A stretch of DNA of 64,000 bases from CAVSUR01 sp963731285. GTDB lineage: Bacteria; Actinomycetota; Actinomycetes; Streptosporangiales; Streptosporangiaceae. The position numbers and the translations under genes are program-made. Under the pieces are notes generated by a model. It saw only the letters and a list, made by a program, of their open reading frames with translations, was not told the DNA's origin and did not search any database. This document shows positions 1 through 9,002 of this stretch, one piece after another. Location of the stretch: the NCBI GenBank assembly GCA_963731285.1, contig CAVSUR010000009.1, positions 1 to 64,000 of the forward strand. The letters are read 5' to 3'. The number at the start of each line of letters is the position of its first letter. Position 1 is the first letter of the stretch.

Positions 1-32
1 AACGTCTCCCCCAAGATCCGCCGACAGGGCTC

Positions 33-53
33 GCGTGCCATTGGCGTGCCATT
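33..53. repeat. Tandem GCGTGCCATT repeat, 11-bp period, at the int 3' end
   Basis: GCGTGCCATT occurs twice (33-42 and 44-53). The second copy overlaps the int stop codon. The same 11-bp-spaced CGTGCC doublet recurs at 11291, 13755, 16700, 17638 and 21862 near tRNA fragments, so it is probably an integrase-binding (arm-type) site beside attP/attL. Confidence 0.55.
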
Positions 54-1199
54 AACGAGCCGGGCGGGCATCGTCAGCGGGCCGGATCGCGGCACGTTCG
101 ATGCGCCGGGCCAAAGCGGCAGCGATCTTGTGATCGGCCTCTGTAGTGGCGTGCTGATAGATCATCGCGGCGCGGGCGCTGTCGTGGCCCATGCGGGCTT
201 TGAGGTCGGCGAGGCTGGCCCCGTCCTGGGCGGCCAGCACATTGCCGGTGTGCCGCAGGTCGTGGAAATGCAGGCCCGGTACGCCCAGCCCGGTGACGGC
301 GGCCGACCAGCCGGAATCGCGGCGGAAGTTGCCCCGGCGGGGTATGCCGCCATGCGGGCCAGTGAAGATCAGCGCCTCGGGGCCGGGCGGGACGTAGGCG
401 TCCAGGTGATCGGCGAGGACGGCGGCGATCGGCGGCGGGAGGGCCACAGTCCGGATGCCGGCGCGGGACTTAGGCGGCCCGAGCTGGTGGCCGCTGGCCA
501 GTTCCACGTACTGGCGCCGGATGCTGACTGTCCCGGCGTCTAGGTCCAGGTCGCAGCGGCGCAGCGCGATTGCCTCGCCCCACCGAAGACTGGCGAAGGT
601 GGCGACCAGGACTAGGGCGCGGAACCGCTGGTCCTTCATCCGGCTAGCCAGGTCGAAGACCTGGGCCACGGTCAGCACTGGCCGTTCGGGAGGCTTTCGT
701 CCCCGGCGCCACGGATCCGGCACGGATTGCGCGAGATGACCCGATCATCGGCCGCGGTGGCCAGAACCGCACGCAGCAGCCGATACGCCTTGGCGGCAGC
801 GGAGACTGACACGCCGTCGCTGAGCAGCCGAACCCGCCAGTCGCGGATCATGTCCGGCGTGATGCTGGCCACCGGGAAGTTGCCCAGGTTCGGGCCGATG
901 TGCCGGGCCAGCAACCAGCGGTACAGCTCGACGGTGCGCGGGCGCAGACCGATCCGCTGGCTGATCCACCGGTCCGCGTAGGCGCGGAGCTTGACCTGCC
1001 CGGCCACCGGATCGGTCCACTCTCCCGTGGTGAGTTGTACCTCGATCAGCGACAGCGCCCGGCTGGCCGACGCCTTTGTCGCATAAGTGTCAGCGCCCGC
1101 GCGCAGCCGCCCATCCGGACCGGGATAGCGGATCTGATACCGGCCCGAGGGCAGCTTGCGGATGTTGCCGAAACGACGATGCCCGGCCTTGTTCGCCAT
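52..1199 (-). pseudogene. int: Tyrosine site-specific integrase, frameshifted
   Basis: Site-specific recombinase of the AICE. The first reading frame (1199 down to about 700) carries the N-terminal arm-binding and SAM-like core-binding domains; the second frame (to 52) carries the catalytic domain. Catalytic residues visible there are the Arg of SLRWGEA, the His-x-x-Arg of HDLRHT and the nucleophilic Tyr in MIYQHAT. The frames join at about 697-700, where GDE should continue as KPPERP: one base is missing in an A run. ATG at 1197-1199 overlaps the xis stop (TGATG). All catalytic motifs are otherwise intact, so this is either a recent mutation or a sequencing indel. Confidence 0.88.
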
Positions 1200-1429
1200 C
1201 AGGCCACCGCCTTACGACCCAGCACCGCCGCCGCTGGCGACAGCGGCGGAACCGACCCGGCCGCGATGAACTCGCACAACGCGGCTTCAGAGATCCGCAC
1301 ATGACGGCCCAGCTTGACGTAAGCGATCCGCCGCTCAGCCACCAGGCGGCGAACAAACCGCACCGACGTGCTCATCCGCTCGGCCGCCGCCTCGACCGTC
1401 AGAAGCTGATCAGTCTGTGCGCCGGTCAT
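1199..1429 (-). CDS. xis: Excisionase (Xis), HTH_17/MerR-like DNA-binding protein
   Basis: A 76-residue protein with one winged HTH (about residues 9-55): LLTVEAAAERM, then VRRLVAERRIAYVKLGRHVRI. This is the usual excisionase family encoded directly upstream of AICE integrases. It bends attachment-site DNA and steers Int towards excision. The ATG at 1427-1429 overlaps the rep stop by four bases (ATGA), which fixes the start, and the stop overlaps the int ATG. The three genes are therefore translationally coupled. It looks intact. Confidence 0.85.
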   Translation of the reverse strand: MTGAQTDQLLTVEAAAERMSTSVRFVRRLVAERRIAYVKLGRHVRISEAALCEFIAAGSVPPLSPAAAVLGRKAVA

Positions 1430-3036
1430 GCCGCCCTCCCGGCTGCCGAAAGATTGCCGGTGGCTTCGTCGGCGCGTCTTCGGGCTTCGGCGAGGGAGGC
1501 GTTCCATTGGGCGCGGTCGGCCAGGACGTGCAGCATCCGCCTGCCGTACGGCATGAAGTCGGCATCGGACGGGCCGACCTGCTCCCACCGGTACCGGCCG
1601 GTGTCGGCCTGGTCGGGAAGGCCGAGCATGGACAGCAGCCAGGCCTTGCGGTCGGCGCGGTGGTCGGCGAGGGTCTTGCCCGACCACTTGCGCGAGTTCA
1701 GGACGCGGCGTCCGGCGTAGCCGAGGTTGTCGGGCCGGTGGGCCTTGCCCCGGCAGGCCCCGGGCCGCTGGCCCGTGCTTGGCGTGCTTGGGGCTGGATG
1801 CCGTAGCGCAGCCAGTTGGCGCACCGCGGCGAGCACGGCTCGATAGCGCAGCGCGTCGGCCAGCCGGGCAGCATGCTCTTGCTGGGCGTCGGTGGTGGCG
1901 GTGTGGCAGCCGGACAGGTGCTTGGTCAGGTACTTGGTGAGGTAGCGGATGCACCGGCCCGCGTCCTTGGAGCCGGGAAGCACGCCCTGGGCGTCGTACA
2001 TCGGCCCGAACCACACCACATGCCGAGGCTGGTCGGCCGGGCCGATCGCGTCCAGCGCGTCATCCCAGGTGGGCAGCACTTCCCCGGTGTCGGGGTCGAG
2101 GTAGCCGGTCTCGTCGTGCCAGACGGGCAGGTGCTCCCCGTCGAACCGGACCTCGTCGGTGGCGGGCCACCAGACCTGGTGGTAGGTGGCGGCGATGATC
2201 TGCCGCAGATCGGCCCGGGGCACGGTGCCGCGGAGGGCCAGGTGCAGGTGCGGAGCAAGCCGCTTCTGCGGTTCCACGGCGCCGAAGTACTGGGCGTCGT
2301 AGCCGACGTAGCGGCGCAGGTTCTTGACGAACCGGTCGGCCAGCGCCGGGAAGTGGATCGCATCCCGAGCGGCGCGCCGGTAGTCATAGGTGTCCGGGCG
2401 GACCGGGGTGCCGTCCTCGCGGACCTTGCCGTAGGTGTCCAGGGTCAGGGTGAGGAACATCGACGGCCGCTAGGTCTTGCCGTCTGGCGCGGTGTAGACC
2501 TTGCCGACCGTGCGGGCGTCGATCTTACGGCGGGGCAGGGCCGGGGCGTCCTGGCGGCGCCGGGTCGACCGGGTGCGGCGGGCTGGCTTCTTGGCGGCCG
2601 GGTCGGCCGAGCCGCGCAGGCCGCTGCGGCGCAGTTCGGCGTCCAGCTCGCTGATCAGCTCGTCCAGCTCGGCCGTGTCCTGCCCCGCGGCGTCGGCCCG
2701 GTCGCGGGCCTGCTGGAGTTCGGCGCGCTTTTCCAGCAGCCAGGCCTGCCAGTCGTCCAGCTTGGCGGGCGGGATGACGGGCTCGGTGTCGGTGTGCCAG
2801 CCGTCGCGGCACTGCTCGGCCCGCAGCGACTTGCACCGTTCGGCGCACGCCGGGCAGGTGACCTCCAGCGGTGACCCGCAAGGGACGAGGACCTGGTCGG
2901 TCTGGCCGGTGTCGAGGTTGGTGCGGCGCAACTGGACGGGACGGATGCACCCGCCGGCGGCTTCGGCGAGCATCTTGACCGCCTCGGCGGCCCGCGGATG
3001 GGCCATCCGCTCGGCCCGGGTCGTGCGCTCAGTCAT
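1426..3036 (-). pseudogene. repSA: RepSA-type replication initiator interrupted by an in-frame amber codon
   Basis: Rolling-circle-type replication initiator of AICEs. Two open segments lie in the same frame. 3036-2470 gives the N-terminal part, with a CPAC zinc-binding motif and the family string ending in PDGKT. 2460-1426 gives the catalytic part (FLTLTLDTYG, EPQKRLAPHLHLALRG with the HxH metal motif, and TKYLTKHL). They are separated only by TAG at 2470-2472 plus three sense codons (Arg-Pro-Ser), where family members read straight through PDGKT-x-RPSMF. Relatives are about 500 residues long, which fits the joined product (roughly 536). ATG 3036 overlaps the preceding gene. The gene is either dead, mis-sequenced, or expressed by amber readthrough. 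Confidence 0.85.
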
Positions 3037-3199
3037 CGGCGCCTCCCTTGGCAAGGCCGGGGGCGGGGGCGGTCCAGCCGCAGTCAGGGCAGTCCAGCCG
3101 CCAGGGCCCAGGGCCGAGGCCGGGGTCGGTGAGGGTGAGCGGCCAGCCGCAGGCCGGGCAGGGGTCGTCGGTCTTCCAGACCCGGATCGGCGGGCTCAC
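3029..3199 (-). CDS. Small zinc-ribbon protein between traSA and repSA
   Basis: A 56-residue protein with two CxxC pairs (CPAC near residue 14, CPDC near residue 37), predicted to bind one zinc ion. GTG at 3197-3199 overlaps the traSA stop (GTGA), and its end overlaps the rep start, which supports this short frame over the longer ORF upstream. Similar tiny CxxC proteins commonly lie between tra and rep in AICEs. The function is not known to me; it may assist Rep or Tra. Confidence 0.75.
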   Translation of the reverse strand: MSPPIRVWKTDDPCPACGWPLTLTDPGLGPGPWRLDCPDCGWTAPAPGLAKGGADD

Positions 3200-4668
3200 G
3201 CCGCACGCTCCCCACCAGCAGCAGGCAACGCCGCCGGCTCGATCTCGGCCGGGACCGCGGCGGTCACCATCTCGCGGATGTTGTCGTCGGACACCCACGC
3301 AGCGCGGACCCGCACCGGGTCAGGGTCGGACTCGAGCCGGACGTAAGCAACACCCGCGCCGACCGGCGGGTCGGTCGAGATCAGGTCGGCCAGGCCGCCG
3401 CGGTCGCGGGCCCCATCGCCGAGCACCATGTCGACTTGCTCGGGTTCGTCCAGGCGCATGGCGATCCGGTCGGGGAACAGGTTGCGGATCGACATGACCT
3501 CCTTGCGCGGATCCTGCAAAGCGGCGATCACGCAGTACCCCACCGCCCGGCCCTGCGTCGTCAGCGTGGACAGGGCCGCCTTGACCCGTTCGCGCAGCTG
3601 CTTGTCGGCCAGGTAGGCGGTTAGGAACGCGACCTCATCGACCAGCACGATCACGAACGGGAACTCGATGCTCGGGGTGTGGTCGCGCTGCCGTCCGGCG
3701 AGCTGGCGGGCCCGGGCCTGCATGTCCGCCACGGCGGCTTCCAGCATGGTGACGATGGCGGCCGGGTCGGCGGCGTAGGCGCCGTACCGGTCGAAGATCT
3801 CCCGGCCGTAGGCCAGCTCCATGCCCTTGGGGTCGGCGGCCAGGACGCGGACGAGACCGGCGGTCATCGGGCTTAGGAGGGCGCGGATGATCGACCACAG
3901 CAGTGACGCTTTCCCCGCCCCGGTGGCCCCGGCGATCAGCACGTGCGTGCCCGCCACTTTGACCAGCCACGGGGTGCCGTCTTCGCGGCGGCCCACGGGC
4001 AGCGCCCGCAGGTCGGCATGCGCAGAGACAGGCAGGGCGGGGATGACGGCGGCTAGGGCGTCGCGGCGGACCAGCTCCAGCACCACCCACCCCGGCCGGG
4101 CCGACCGGATCCGGCACAAGATCACGCCGAAGCTGTGCGCCAGATTCTCCGCCCGCGGCGAGAAATCGGCCGCGCACTGGCCCGGACACCAGCCGGACCA
4201 GCACCCGGTCGGTGTAACGGCGTCGAGGTCACCTTGCCCAGGACGGGGAGCAACAGGCGGCCCCGGTACATCGGCGCCAGCCGCGAGATGGTCATGACCG
4301 CGGCCCAGTGCCTGCCGTAGCGCCAGCGGCGCCACTTGCCCAGCGCCGGGCGCGACACCAACCGGGAGAACGAGCCCGGGCAAGCGCCACCGCCAGATGA
4401 GGAGCGCGGCGGCGAGGATCAGGACCAGGACGACGGGGCCGGGCCAGCCCATCACCCGCCAGGCCAGCAGCCCGAGCGCGACCGCGGTGTCGGCGATCGG
4501 GTGGCGGGCGGCGAACCGGATGAGCGCCCACAGGCCGCGGATGAGCTGGGCGACGGCGATGATCCAGCCCGGAGTGTGGAAGACCGGGGACCGCCAGACC
4601 GGAACGGCGAACGGGTCGGGGTTGTTGACCTGGGCGATCTGATCACCGGAGAACGACGAGATTCTCAC
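3196..4668 (-). pseudogene. traSA: TraSA, FtsK/SpoIIIE-type conjugative DNA translocase, with compensating frameshifts
   Basis: The main transfer protein of AICEs pumps double-stranded DNA between mycelial cells. Seen in order: two hydrophobic segments (about residues 33-52 and 61-93), Walker A GATGAGKAS (about 247-255), and Walker B-like FVIVLVDEV. Between residues about 97 and 165 the frame is garbled. The family text continues in a second frame (VSRPALGKWRRWRYGR to GKVTSTP, 4361-4220), then a third frame (DRVLVRLVSG, near 4200), then returns (AADFSPRAENLAHSFG). Three single-base shifts between 4370 and 4180 therefore cancel. The start is GTG at 4668, overlapping the preceding stop (GTGA). 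The ATPase core is intact; the linker is not. Confidence 0.85.
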
Positions 4669-4910
4669 CGTGGCACCTCCAGTCCGGTGCGCAGCTCGGC
4701 GGCCTTGGCACGGGCCTCGGCGGCGACCTGGCGGGCTTCGTCGGTGCCCACCTCGTCAGCGATCCGGGTCAGCAGGTCGGCTTTGTGGTCCAAGAGCGCC
4801 AGCACCGCCTCGGGCATCGCCTTCAGGGCCGGGGGATGGAGCTGGTCAATCAGGTCAGCGATCTCGCCGGGCGCGACACGGCTTGGCTCTCCTGGCGGGT
4901 GAGGGGTCAT
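4665..4910 (-). CDS. Small conserved AICE protein
   Basis: An 81-residue, charged, helix-rich protein (EIADLIDQLHPPALKAMPEA, then DHKADLLTRIADEVG and an Ala/Arg/Glu-rich tail likely to form a coiled coil). It lies directly upstream of traSA and its stop overlaps the traSA GTG, so the two are coupled. ATG 4910 is chosen because no plausible gene start lies further upstream. Function unknown; the position suggests an accessory transfer (Spd-like) or regulatory role, which is inference. Confidence 0.65.
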   Translation of the reverse strand: MTPHPPGEPSRVAPGEIADLIDQLHPPALKAMPEAVLALLDHKADLLTRIADEVGTDEARQVAAEARAKAAELRTGLEVPR

Positions 4911-4999
4911 GATGGGGGCCTTCCTGGGTTGCAGATCTCGGGGAGATGGTGGGAAGCCCCGGCCGGTGTGCCAGCACCGGCCAGGGCCACACCGGGCCA

Positions 5000-5272
5000 T
5001 CAGCCAGAGCTGACAGCCGCTTGCGGGAGGCTGGACAGGCCGCGCCAGGTCCGTTCGACTTCGGTGGCGTAGCGGGCGGCGTTGCTAGCCAGCTCGCGGG
5101 CGAACCGGACATGATCGGGGCCGATCCGCTCGGGCAGGGTGAGCGTGACCACCAGGCCCGGCCGGGCCGCCAGGATGGACAGCAGCGGCGTCCGCGAGGG
5201 GTAGGACTCGAACGCCACGACCGAGCGGGCATCGACCGGCACCGTCACTGTCGTGATCCGCCGGGCGCCCAT
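5000..5272 (-). CDS. Hypothetical AICE protein
   Basis: A 90-residue protein beginning MGARRITTVTVPVD, with no membrane segment or motif that I recognise. ATG 5272 overlaps the stop of the upstream gene (ATGA), which fixes its start. It belongs to the leftward transfer operon, probably as a small helper or DNA-binding protein; there is no sequence evidence for a specific role. Confidence 0.6.
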   Translation of the reverse strand: MGARRITTVTVPVDARSVVAFESYPSRTPLLSILAARPGLVVTLTLPERIGPDHVRFARELASNAARYATEVERTWRGLSSLPQAAVSSG

Positions 5273-5742
5273 CAGGCCACGTCCTTGTGCTGCTGGAGCG
5301 GACGGGCGGCCTTGATCCCGGTGGCACGCAGGGAGAACGCCATCCGGGCCTGGCACCGGTTGTTCTTGCCGTTGCACCGACCGTTGTCGACATACGGGGT
5401 GACGGCCAGCCCGTCGAACTCGACCGGCTCGAAGGGCTGGCGGGTCGGGGGAACGGGCATCTTGTCGGCCAGTATCTTGACCACGACCTCGCGGGAGCGG
5501 CCCGCCAGCTCGGGGTCGAGGTCGGAGACCCGGCAGGAGTAGACCGGCTGGCCGGTCACCTTGTCGCGGGCCGGGGACCGCTGCCGGGTGGCCTCGTCGT
5601 AGTCCATCGCCTCGGCGATGGAGTCGGGCACCAGGCAGCAGCCATGGGGAAACGCGTCGGCCATGCTGATCGGCAGCCGCAGTCCGTTCTTGATCAACTT
5701 GCTCACCTTCTCCTGTAGGTTGCTGAACTTGCTGCTTTGCAC
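5272..5742 (-). CDS. Conserved AICE hypothetical protein
   Basis: A 156-residue protein with a cysteine-containing C-terminal part (CRVSDLDPELAGRSREVV, then CNGKNNRC). I recognise the general type as one carried in many actinomycete integrative elements upstream of tra, but no biochemical function is known to me. It overlaps the next gene by four bases. The first 30 residues are Lys/Ser-rich and less GC-rich than the remainder. Confidence 0.6.
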   Translation of the reverse strand: MQSSKFSNLQEKVSKLIKNGLRLPISMADAFPHGCCLVPDSIAEAMDYDEATRQRSPARDKVTGQPVYSCRVSDLDPELAGRSREVVVKILADKMPVPPTRQPFEPVEFDGLAVTPYVDNGRCNGKNNRCQARMAFSLRATGIKAARPLQQHKDVA

Positions 5743-5793
5743 GTGTGCCGCCAGGCGGGCCCCGGGGCACGCGGTGCAGTCGGAGCGCGGAGG

Positions 5794-6141
5794 TCATGCG
5801 GCACCACCCAGACGCCGGGTGGCCTGCTCGGCCTGGGGCACGGTCAAGATCACTCGTATGCGGTAGTCGCGATAGCCCGCTTCCACAGCGGCGGCGGCCT
5901 GGCAATCCAGGCAATCGCGAAGCTCGCGCACGGCATTGGCGGCCTGGTCGGCCGCCTGGGCGTGGTCGGCCCAGGGCCCGGGCACCCGGCTGAGATCGGC
6001 GGCCCACTCGGCGCCCGAGGGCCCGGCATAGATGAGGTAGGAGCCCTGGGCCCGCAGTGCGGTCACCGGGCGCAATGGGCGGCCCGCTTCGCTGGGCGCC
6101 AGCGCGTAGACCGTGCCGGGCTGGATCGGCGGCCCGGTCAT
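5794..6141 (-). CDS. Hypothetical protein at the head of the AICE operon
   Basis: A 115-residue protein without recognisable motifs. The middle region, rich in Ala/Asp/Gln, is probably helical; a CLDC pair lies near residue 80. It is the first gene of the leftward operon, facing the rightward HTH gene across a 193-bp region that carries inverted half-sites. It could be a small regulator, but nothing in the sequence proves it. Confidence 0.5.
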   Translation of the reverse strand: MTGPPIQPGTVYALAPSEAGRPLRPVTALRAQGSYLIYAGPSGAEWAADLSRVPGPWADHAQAADQAANAVRELRDCLDCQAAAAVEAGYRDYRIRVILTVPQAEQATRRLGGAA

Positions 6142-6234
6142 GGGCGGGGGCCTTCGGCGGCGGCCGTCCGGCGGTGGGGAGCCTGCCGGACGGCGGGAGG
6201 GCTGGCCATCATCTGCTATGGCTCCTTACCATGT

Positions 6235-6323
6235 TGTGCTAGGGGGTCTAAGCAGAGACTGGCATGAGCATACCGCTACCGTCAAGCCCTCCTAACCGAT
6301 AGCCTGATATCCCCTCTAGCACA
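6235..6323. promoter_or_regulatory. Inverted half-sites in the divergent promoter region
   Basis: TGTGCTAGGGGG (6235-6246) and its near-perfect reverse complement CCCCTCTAGCACA (6311-6323) flank a 64-bp spacer between the leftward AICE operon and the HTH gene at 6335. The second site lies just before the ribosome-binding site GGAGAG. The arrangement suggests a looped or two-site operator, perhaps for the adjacent HTH protein (inference). Confidence 0.5.
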
Positions 6324-6334
6324 CGGAGAGCCAG

Positions 6335-7180
6335 ATGGCTGACGAAACCTCTGAGCTGGGCGAACTCGAAAATCCCGCACTGAGGGCCAGGCGGGCAAGT
6401 GAAATGATCACCCAGCACCAGGCGCACATGGCCGAACTCGCGCGCATCCGCCGCGAGGCCATCGACGACATGCGCAAGGCCGGGATGTCCCAGGCCGAGA
6501 TCGCCAAAAGCCTGGGCATGACCCGCGGCCGGGTCGCCCAGCTCGCTACCTCTGGGCCGCCGCCCGAACGGGCCTTCTTCGGCACCACCGACCTCACCGT
6601 GGCACTGGGCACCAAGAGCGAGGCGCCGAAGAAGTCCGGACCGGCCGGGCCGACCGTCTCCCAGGAAGGATTCCGCGCTTACGAGCACCTGAAGGAGCTG
6701 TGCGCGGGCCTGTCGCTGGAGGCGGGGTATGAGTTCATCCCGCCGCCGGGCATGGTCCGGCTCAACCGCGACAACCTCGTGGTCATCTGCGGCCCGCGGC
6801 TGTCACCTTTGCTCGCCCAGGTCCTGGAAGCCGACCCGGTGCTGGCGTTCGCCGACGACGACCAGGGCTGGCACCTGGCCGACAAGACCACCGGCACCAC
6901 CTACCGGTCCCCGATGGATGAGGGGCAGCCTTCCGACATCGGCTACCTGGCCCGGCTGCCCCGCCCCGACGGCAAGGGCACCTTCGTGCACCTGGCCGGG
7001 ATCCACGCCGTCGGCTCCGACGGCGTCGTGCACTACCTGAACCAGCACCTGCCCGAGCTGTACGCCGAGGTCCGCAACCGCCGGTTCTCCATGCTGATCT
7101 CCTGCGACTTCGACCCCGAGACCCGCGAGATCACCGCCAGCAAGCAGCTCACCGGCCCGATCCGCCACGAAGGCAGCTAG
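6335..7180 (+). CDS. HTH protein with a C-terminal sensor-like domain, partner of the PP2C phosphatase
   Basis: A 281-residue protein. Residues about 28-75 contain a coiled stretch followed by a sigma-region-4-like HTH (MSQAEIAKSLGMTRGRVAQL). After a Pro-rich linker, residues about 105-275 form one globular domain (LVVICGPRLSP, then VHLAGIHAVGSDGVVHYL). I have seen this kind of domain attached to actinobacterial regulators but cannot name it safely. ATG 6335 follows GGAGAG. The stop is two bases from the next gene, so the HTH protein and phosphatase are co-expressed. A signalling or conflict switch is plausible: DNA-binding sensor plus phosphatase. Confidence 0.7.
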   Translation: MADETSELGELENPALRARRASEMITQHQAHMAELARIRREAIDDMRKAGMSQAEIAKSLGMTRGRVAQLATSGPPPERAFFGTTDLTVALGTKSEAPKKSGPAGPTVSQEGFRAYEHLKELCAGLSLEAGYEFIPPPGMVRLNRDNLVVICGPRLSPLLAQVLEADPVLAFADDDQGWHLADKTTGTTYRSPMDEGQPSDIGYLARLPRPDGKGTFVHLAGIHAVGSDGVVHYLNQHLPELYAEVRNRRFSMLISCDFDPETREITASKQLTGPIRHEGS

Positions 7181-7182
7181 CC

Positions 7183-8025
7183 ATGCAGGTGTCCCTGGCC
7201 ACCGAGGCCGGAACTGCCGAAAAACCCAACGAGGACTTCGCCGCCGCCACGGCCACCCTCGCCCTGGTCTTGGACGGGGTGACTCAACGGGCGGGCCTGG
7301 ATACTGGATGCATCCACGACGCGCACTGGTTCGTCGGCCAGCTCGGCCCCCGGCTGCTCAGCCACGCAACCGAGCCGCAGACCACGCTCACCGACGCGGT
7401 AGCTGTGGCGATCAAGGAAGTGGCGGCGCTGCACTCGGACACCTGCGACCTGACCCATCCGGGTACCCCGGCGGCCGCAGTCGCCATGCTCCGCGAGCAG
7501 GCCACCGTGATCGACTATCTCGTACTCGCCGACTGCGTGCTGCTCGCCGACGGGCCCAGCGGGCTGCACCTGATCAGCGATGACCGGATCGAGCACATCG
7601 CCCAGGACGCCAAGCACGCCACCGAACACGAAGCCACCGGCTCATCCGAGCACTCCCGGCTCATGCGCCAGCTCGTCACCCAGCGGCTACGCCAGCGCAA
7701 CCAGCCCGGCGGCTACTGGGTCGCCGCCGCCAACCCCGACGCAGCCGATCATGCCCTCACCGGGACATGGGCCCGCGGCGACATTCAGCGGGCGGCGATC
7801 TTGAGCGACGGAGCCTCCCGCCTAGCGGACTTGTTCGCCCTCGCCGACTGGCCCGAGCTGCTCGACCAGCTCGCCAGCAACGGACCCGCCACCATCCTGC
7901 GCGCCGTCCGGCAAGCCGAAGACTCCGACCCCGACGGACACCGATGGCCACGCTCCAAGCGCAGCGACGACGCCACTGCCATCTACTGCCAGCTCACGAC
8001 CCCGAACAAGCCGAACAGCGAGTAG
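7183..8025 (+). CDS. PP2C-family protein phosphatase
   Basis: A 280-residue, probably cytosolic Ser/Thr phosphatase. The metal-binding PP2C signatures are all present in order: NED (about residue 16), LVLDGVT (about 30), the GTPAAAV segment with LVLADC, ILSDGASRL (about 206) and SDDATAIY near the C terminus. Both Mg/Mn-binding Asp-Gly sites look intact. It follows the HTH gene by two bases. No kinase is seen nearby, so the substrate is unknown; the HTH partner is the obvious candidate. This two-gene cargo travels with the AICE. Confidence 0.8.
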   Translation: MQVSLATEAGTAEKPNEDFAAATATLALVLDGVTQRAGLDTGCIHDAHWFVGQLGPRLLSHATEPQTTLTDAVAVAIKEVAALHSDTCDLTHPGTPAAAVAMLREQATVIDYLVLADCVLLADGPSGLHLISDDRIEHIAQDAKHATEHEATGSSEHSRLMRQLVTQRLRQRNQPGGYWVAAANPDAADHALTGTWARGDIQRAAILSDGASRLADLFALADWPELLDQLASNGPATILRAVRQAEDSDPDGHRWPRSKRSDDATAIYCQLTTPNKPNSE

Positions 8026-8087
8026 CCGACGGCAACCGCAGCACCTGCACCCACAACGAGTTGCCGAATTGTTCCGTATCTGGATCA

Positions 8088-8183
8088 AGCGGCGCCGCTG
8101 CGCGGCGCCGGGTCCGGCGCTCCCCGCGCCGGGCTCCGCGCTTGAGGCGCCCGCCCGGCACGCCCGCGCCGTCCCAGCCTGGC
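8088..8183. repeat. GC-rich interspersed repeat, copy 1
   Basis: About 95 bases beginning GATCAAGCGGCGC and containing GGGTCCGGCGCTCCCCGC, with several internal dyads. It matches 14814-14912 closely. The rest of 8026-8414 holds no gene that I can support. Confidence 0.7.
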
Positions 8184-8414
8184 AGAGAGCCCTTGACTAG
8201 TCCGATCGATTCTGCACAAGCCTCAGCGTGGGATTGGACCGTCCTCCTCGCTATCGATTGTCCGGCTCACGTCCGCCGCGTCAATGGCGGCCCTCCGGCC
8301 CGTCGCATGCGATCGGCTTCGCCGACCATTGACACGGCGGCCGTTCACCTGGAGTAGGCAGCTACGAGGAAGACGGGCGCAGACTGAGGCGCGGCCTGGC
8401 AAAGGATAGTAGCG

Positions 8415-9002
8415 TTAGGCGCTACGTGATGACGACTGCTCTATGCGCCGCCTGAACTCTCGCACAGCTTTCATAAGCGCTGTTCTCTGCTCCAGATGGA
8501 AGGTCCCGAGCGAGACTAGCTGAGCACTTCCGATAAGTCCCCAAGCTGCCAGCGCTGACGGAACAGCGAAAACTAGCCATCGAAGCCAGAATGCATGCGC
8601 TGGCACTGCTGGCCAACAAAGGGCAGCGGCAAAGTTAGTCAGAGCACCAGCAACCGAGACCCAGGCTACTACTATAAAGGGCCTTACTGCGCTACGGATT
8701 CCACCGCGAGCAACCTCCAACGCAGTTATATATTCATCTGTCAGAAGCGTCACAAAGATAGTTTTCACCGCAACGACAACAGCCGCTACAGCTACCATCG
8801 CGGCGCCGAAGGCTATAAGAATAGCGGTGGCTGAGGCGGAGATAGAGCTACTAGCGGCCGGAAGCGCGCCAAGCGCTATTCCTATGGGAACTCCAAGATA
8901 AAAGTCGACCGAGAGAATGATGCTGCCCCAACGTGTATAACGCCATGCAGACTCAACAGACGCCTGGTCGGCCGTCTGCGCCGCGGTCGGCGGCTCAGTC
9001 AT
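8415..9002 (-). CDS. Four-helix membrane protein, candidate effector of a two-gene system
   Basis: A protein of about 195 residues with four hydrophobic segments: roughly residues 28-50, 56-85, 105-132 and 138-165 (examples IAFGAAMVAVAAVVVAV and PFIVVAWVSVAGALTNFAA). It has a short Arg/Ser-rich cytoplasmic tail. ATG 9000-9002 is preferred: it overlaps the stop of the upstream gene (ATGACTGA) and has a GAGGAG site at good spacing. The DNA is visibly AT-richer than its surroundings, a sign of transfer. I recognise no family. A membrane effector controlled by the upstream soluble protein is the working idea. Confidence 0.6.
   Translation of the reverse strand: MTEPPTAAQTADQASVESAWRYTRWGSIILSVDFYLGVPIGIALGALPAASSSISASATAILIAFGAAMVAVAAVVVAVKTIFVTLLTDEYITALEVARGGIRSAVRPFIVVAWVSVAGALTNFAAALCWPAVPAHAFWLRWLVFAVPSALAAWGLIGSAQLVSLGTFHLEQRTALMKAVREFRRRIEQSSSRSA

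Noticed and set aside
7660..7700. LVTQRL-encoding stretch in the PP2C gene as a fourth arm-type site
   Set aside because: The base match to GTnAC-N7-GTnAC is poor and it lies inside a conserved gene.
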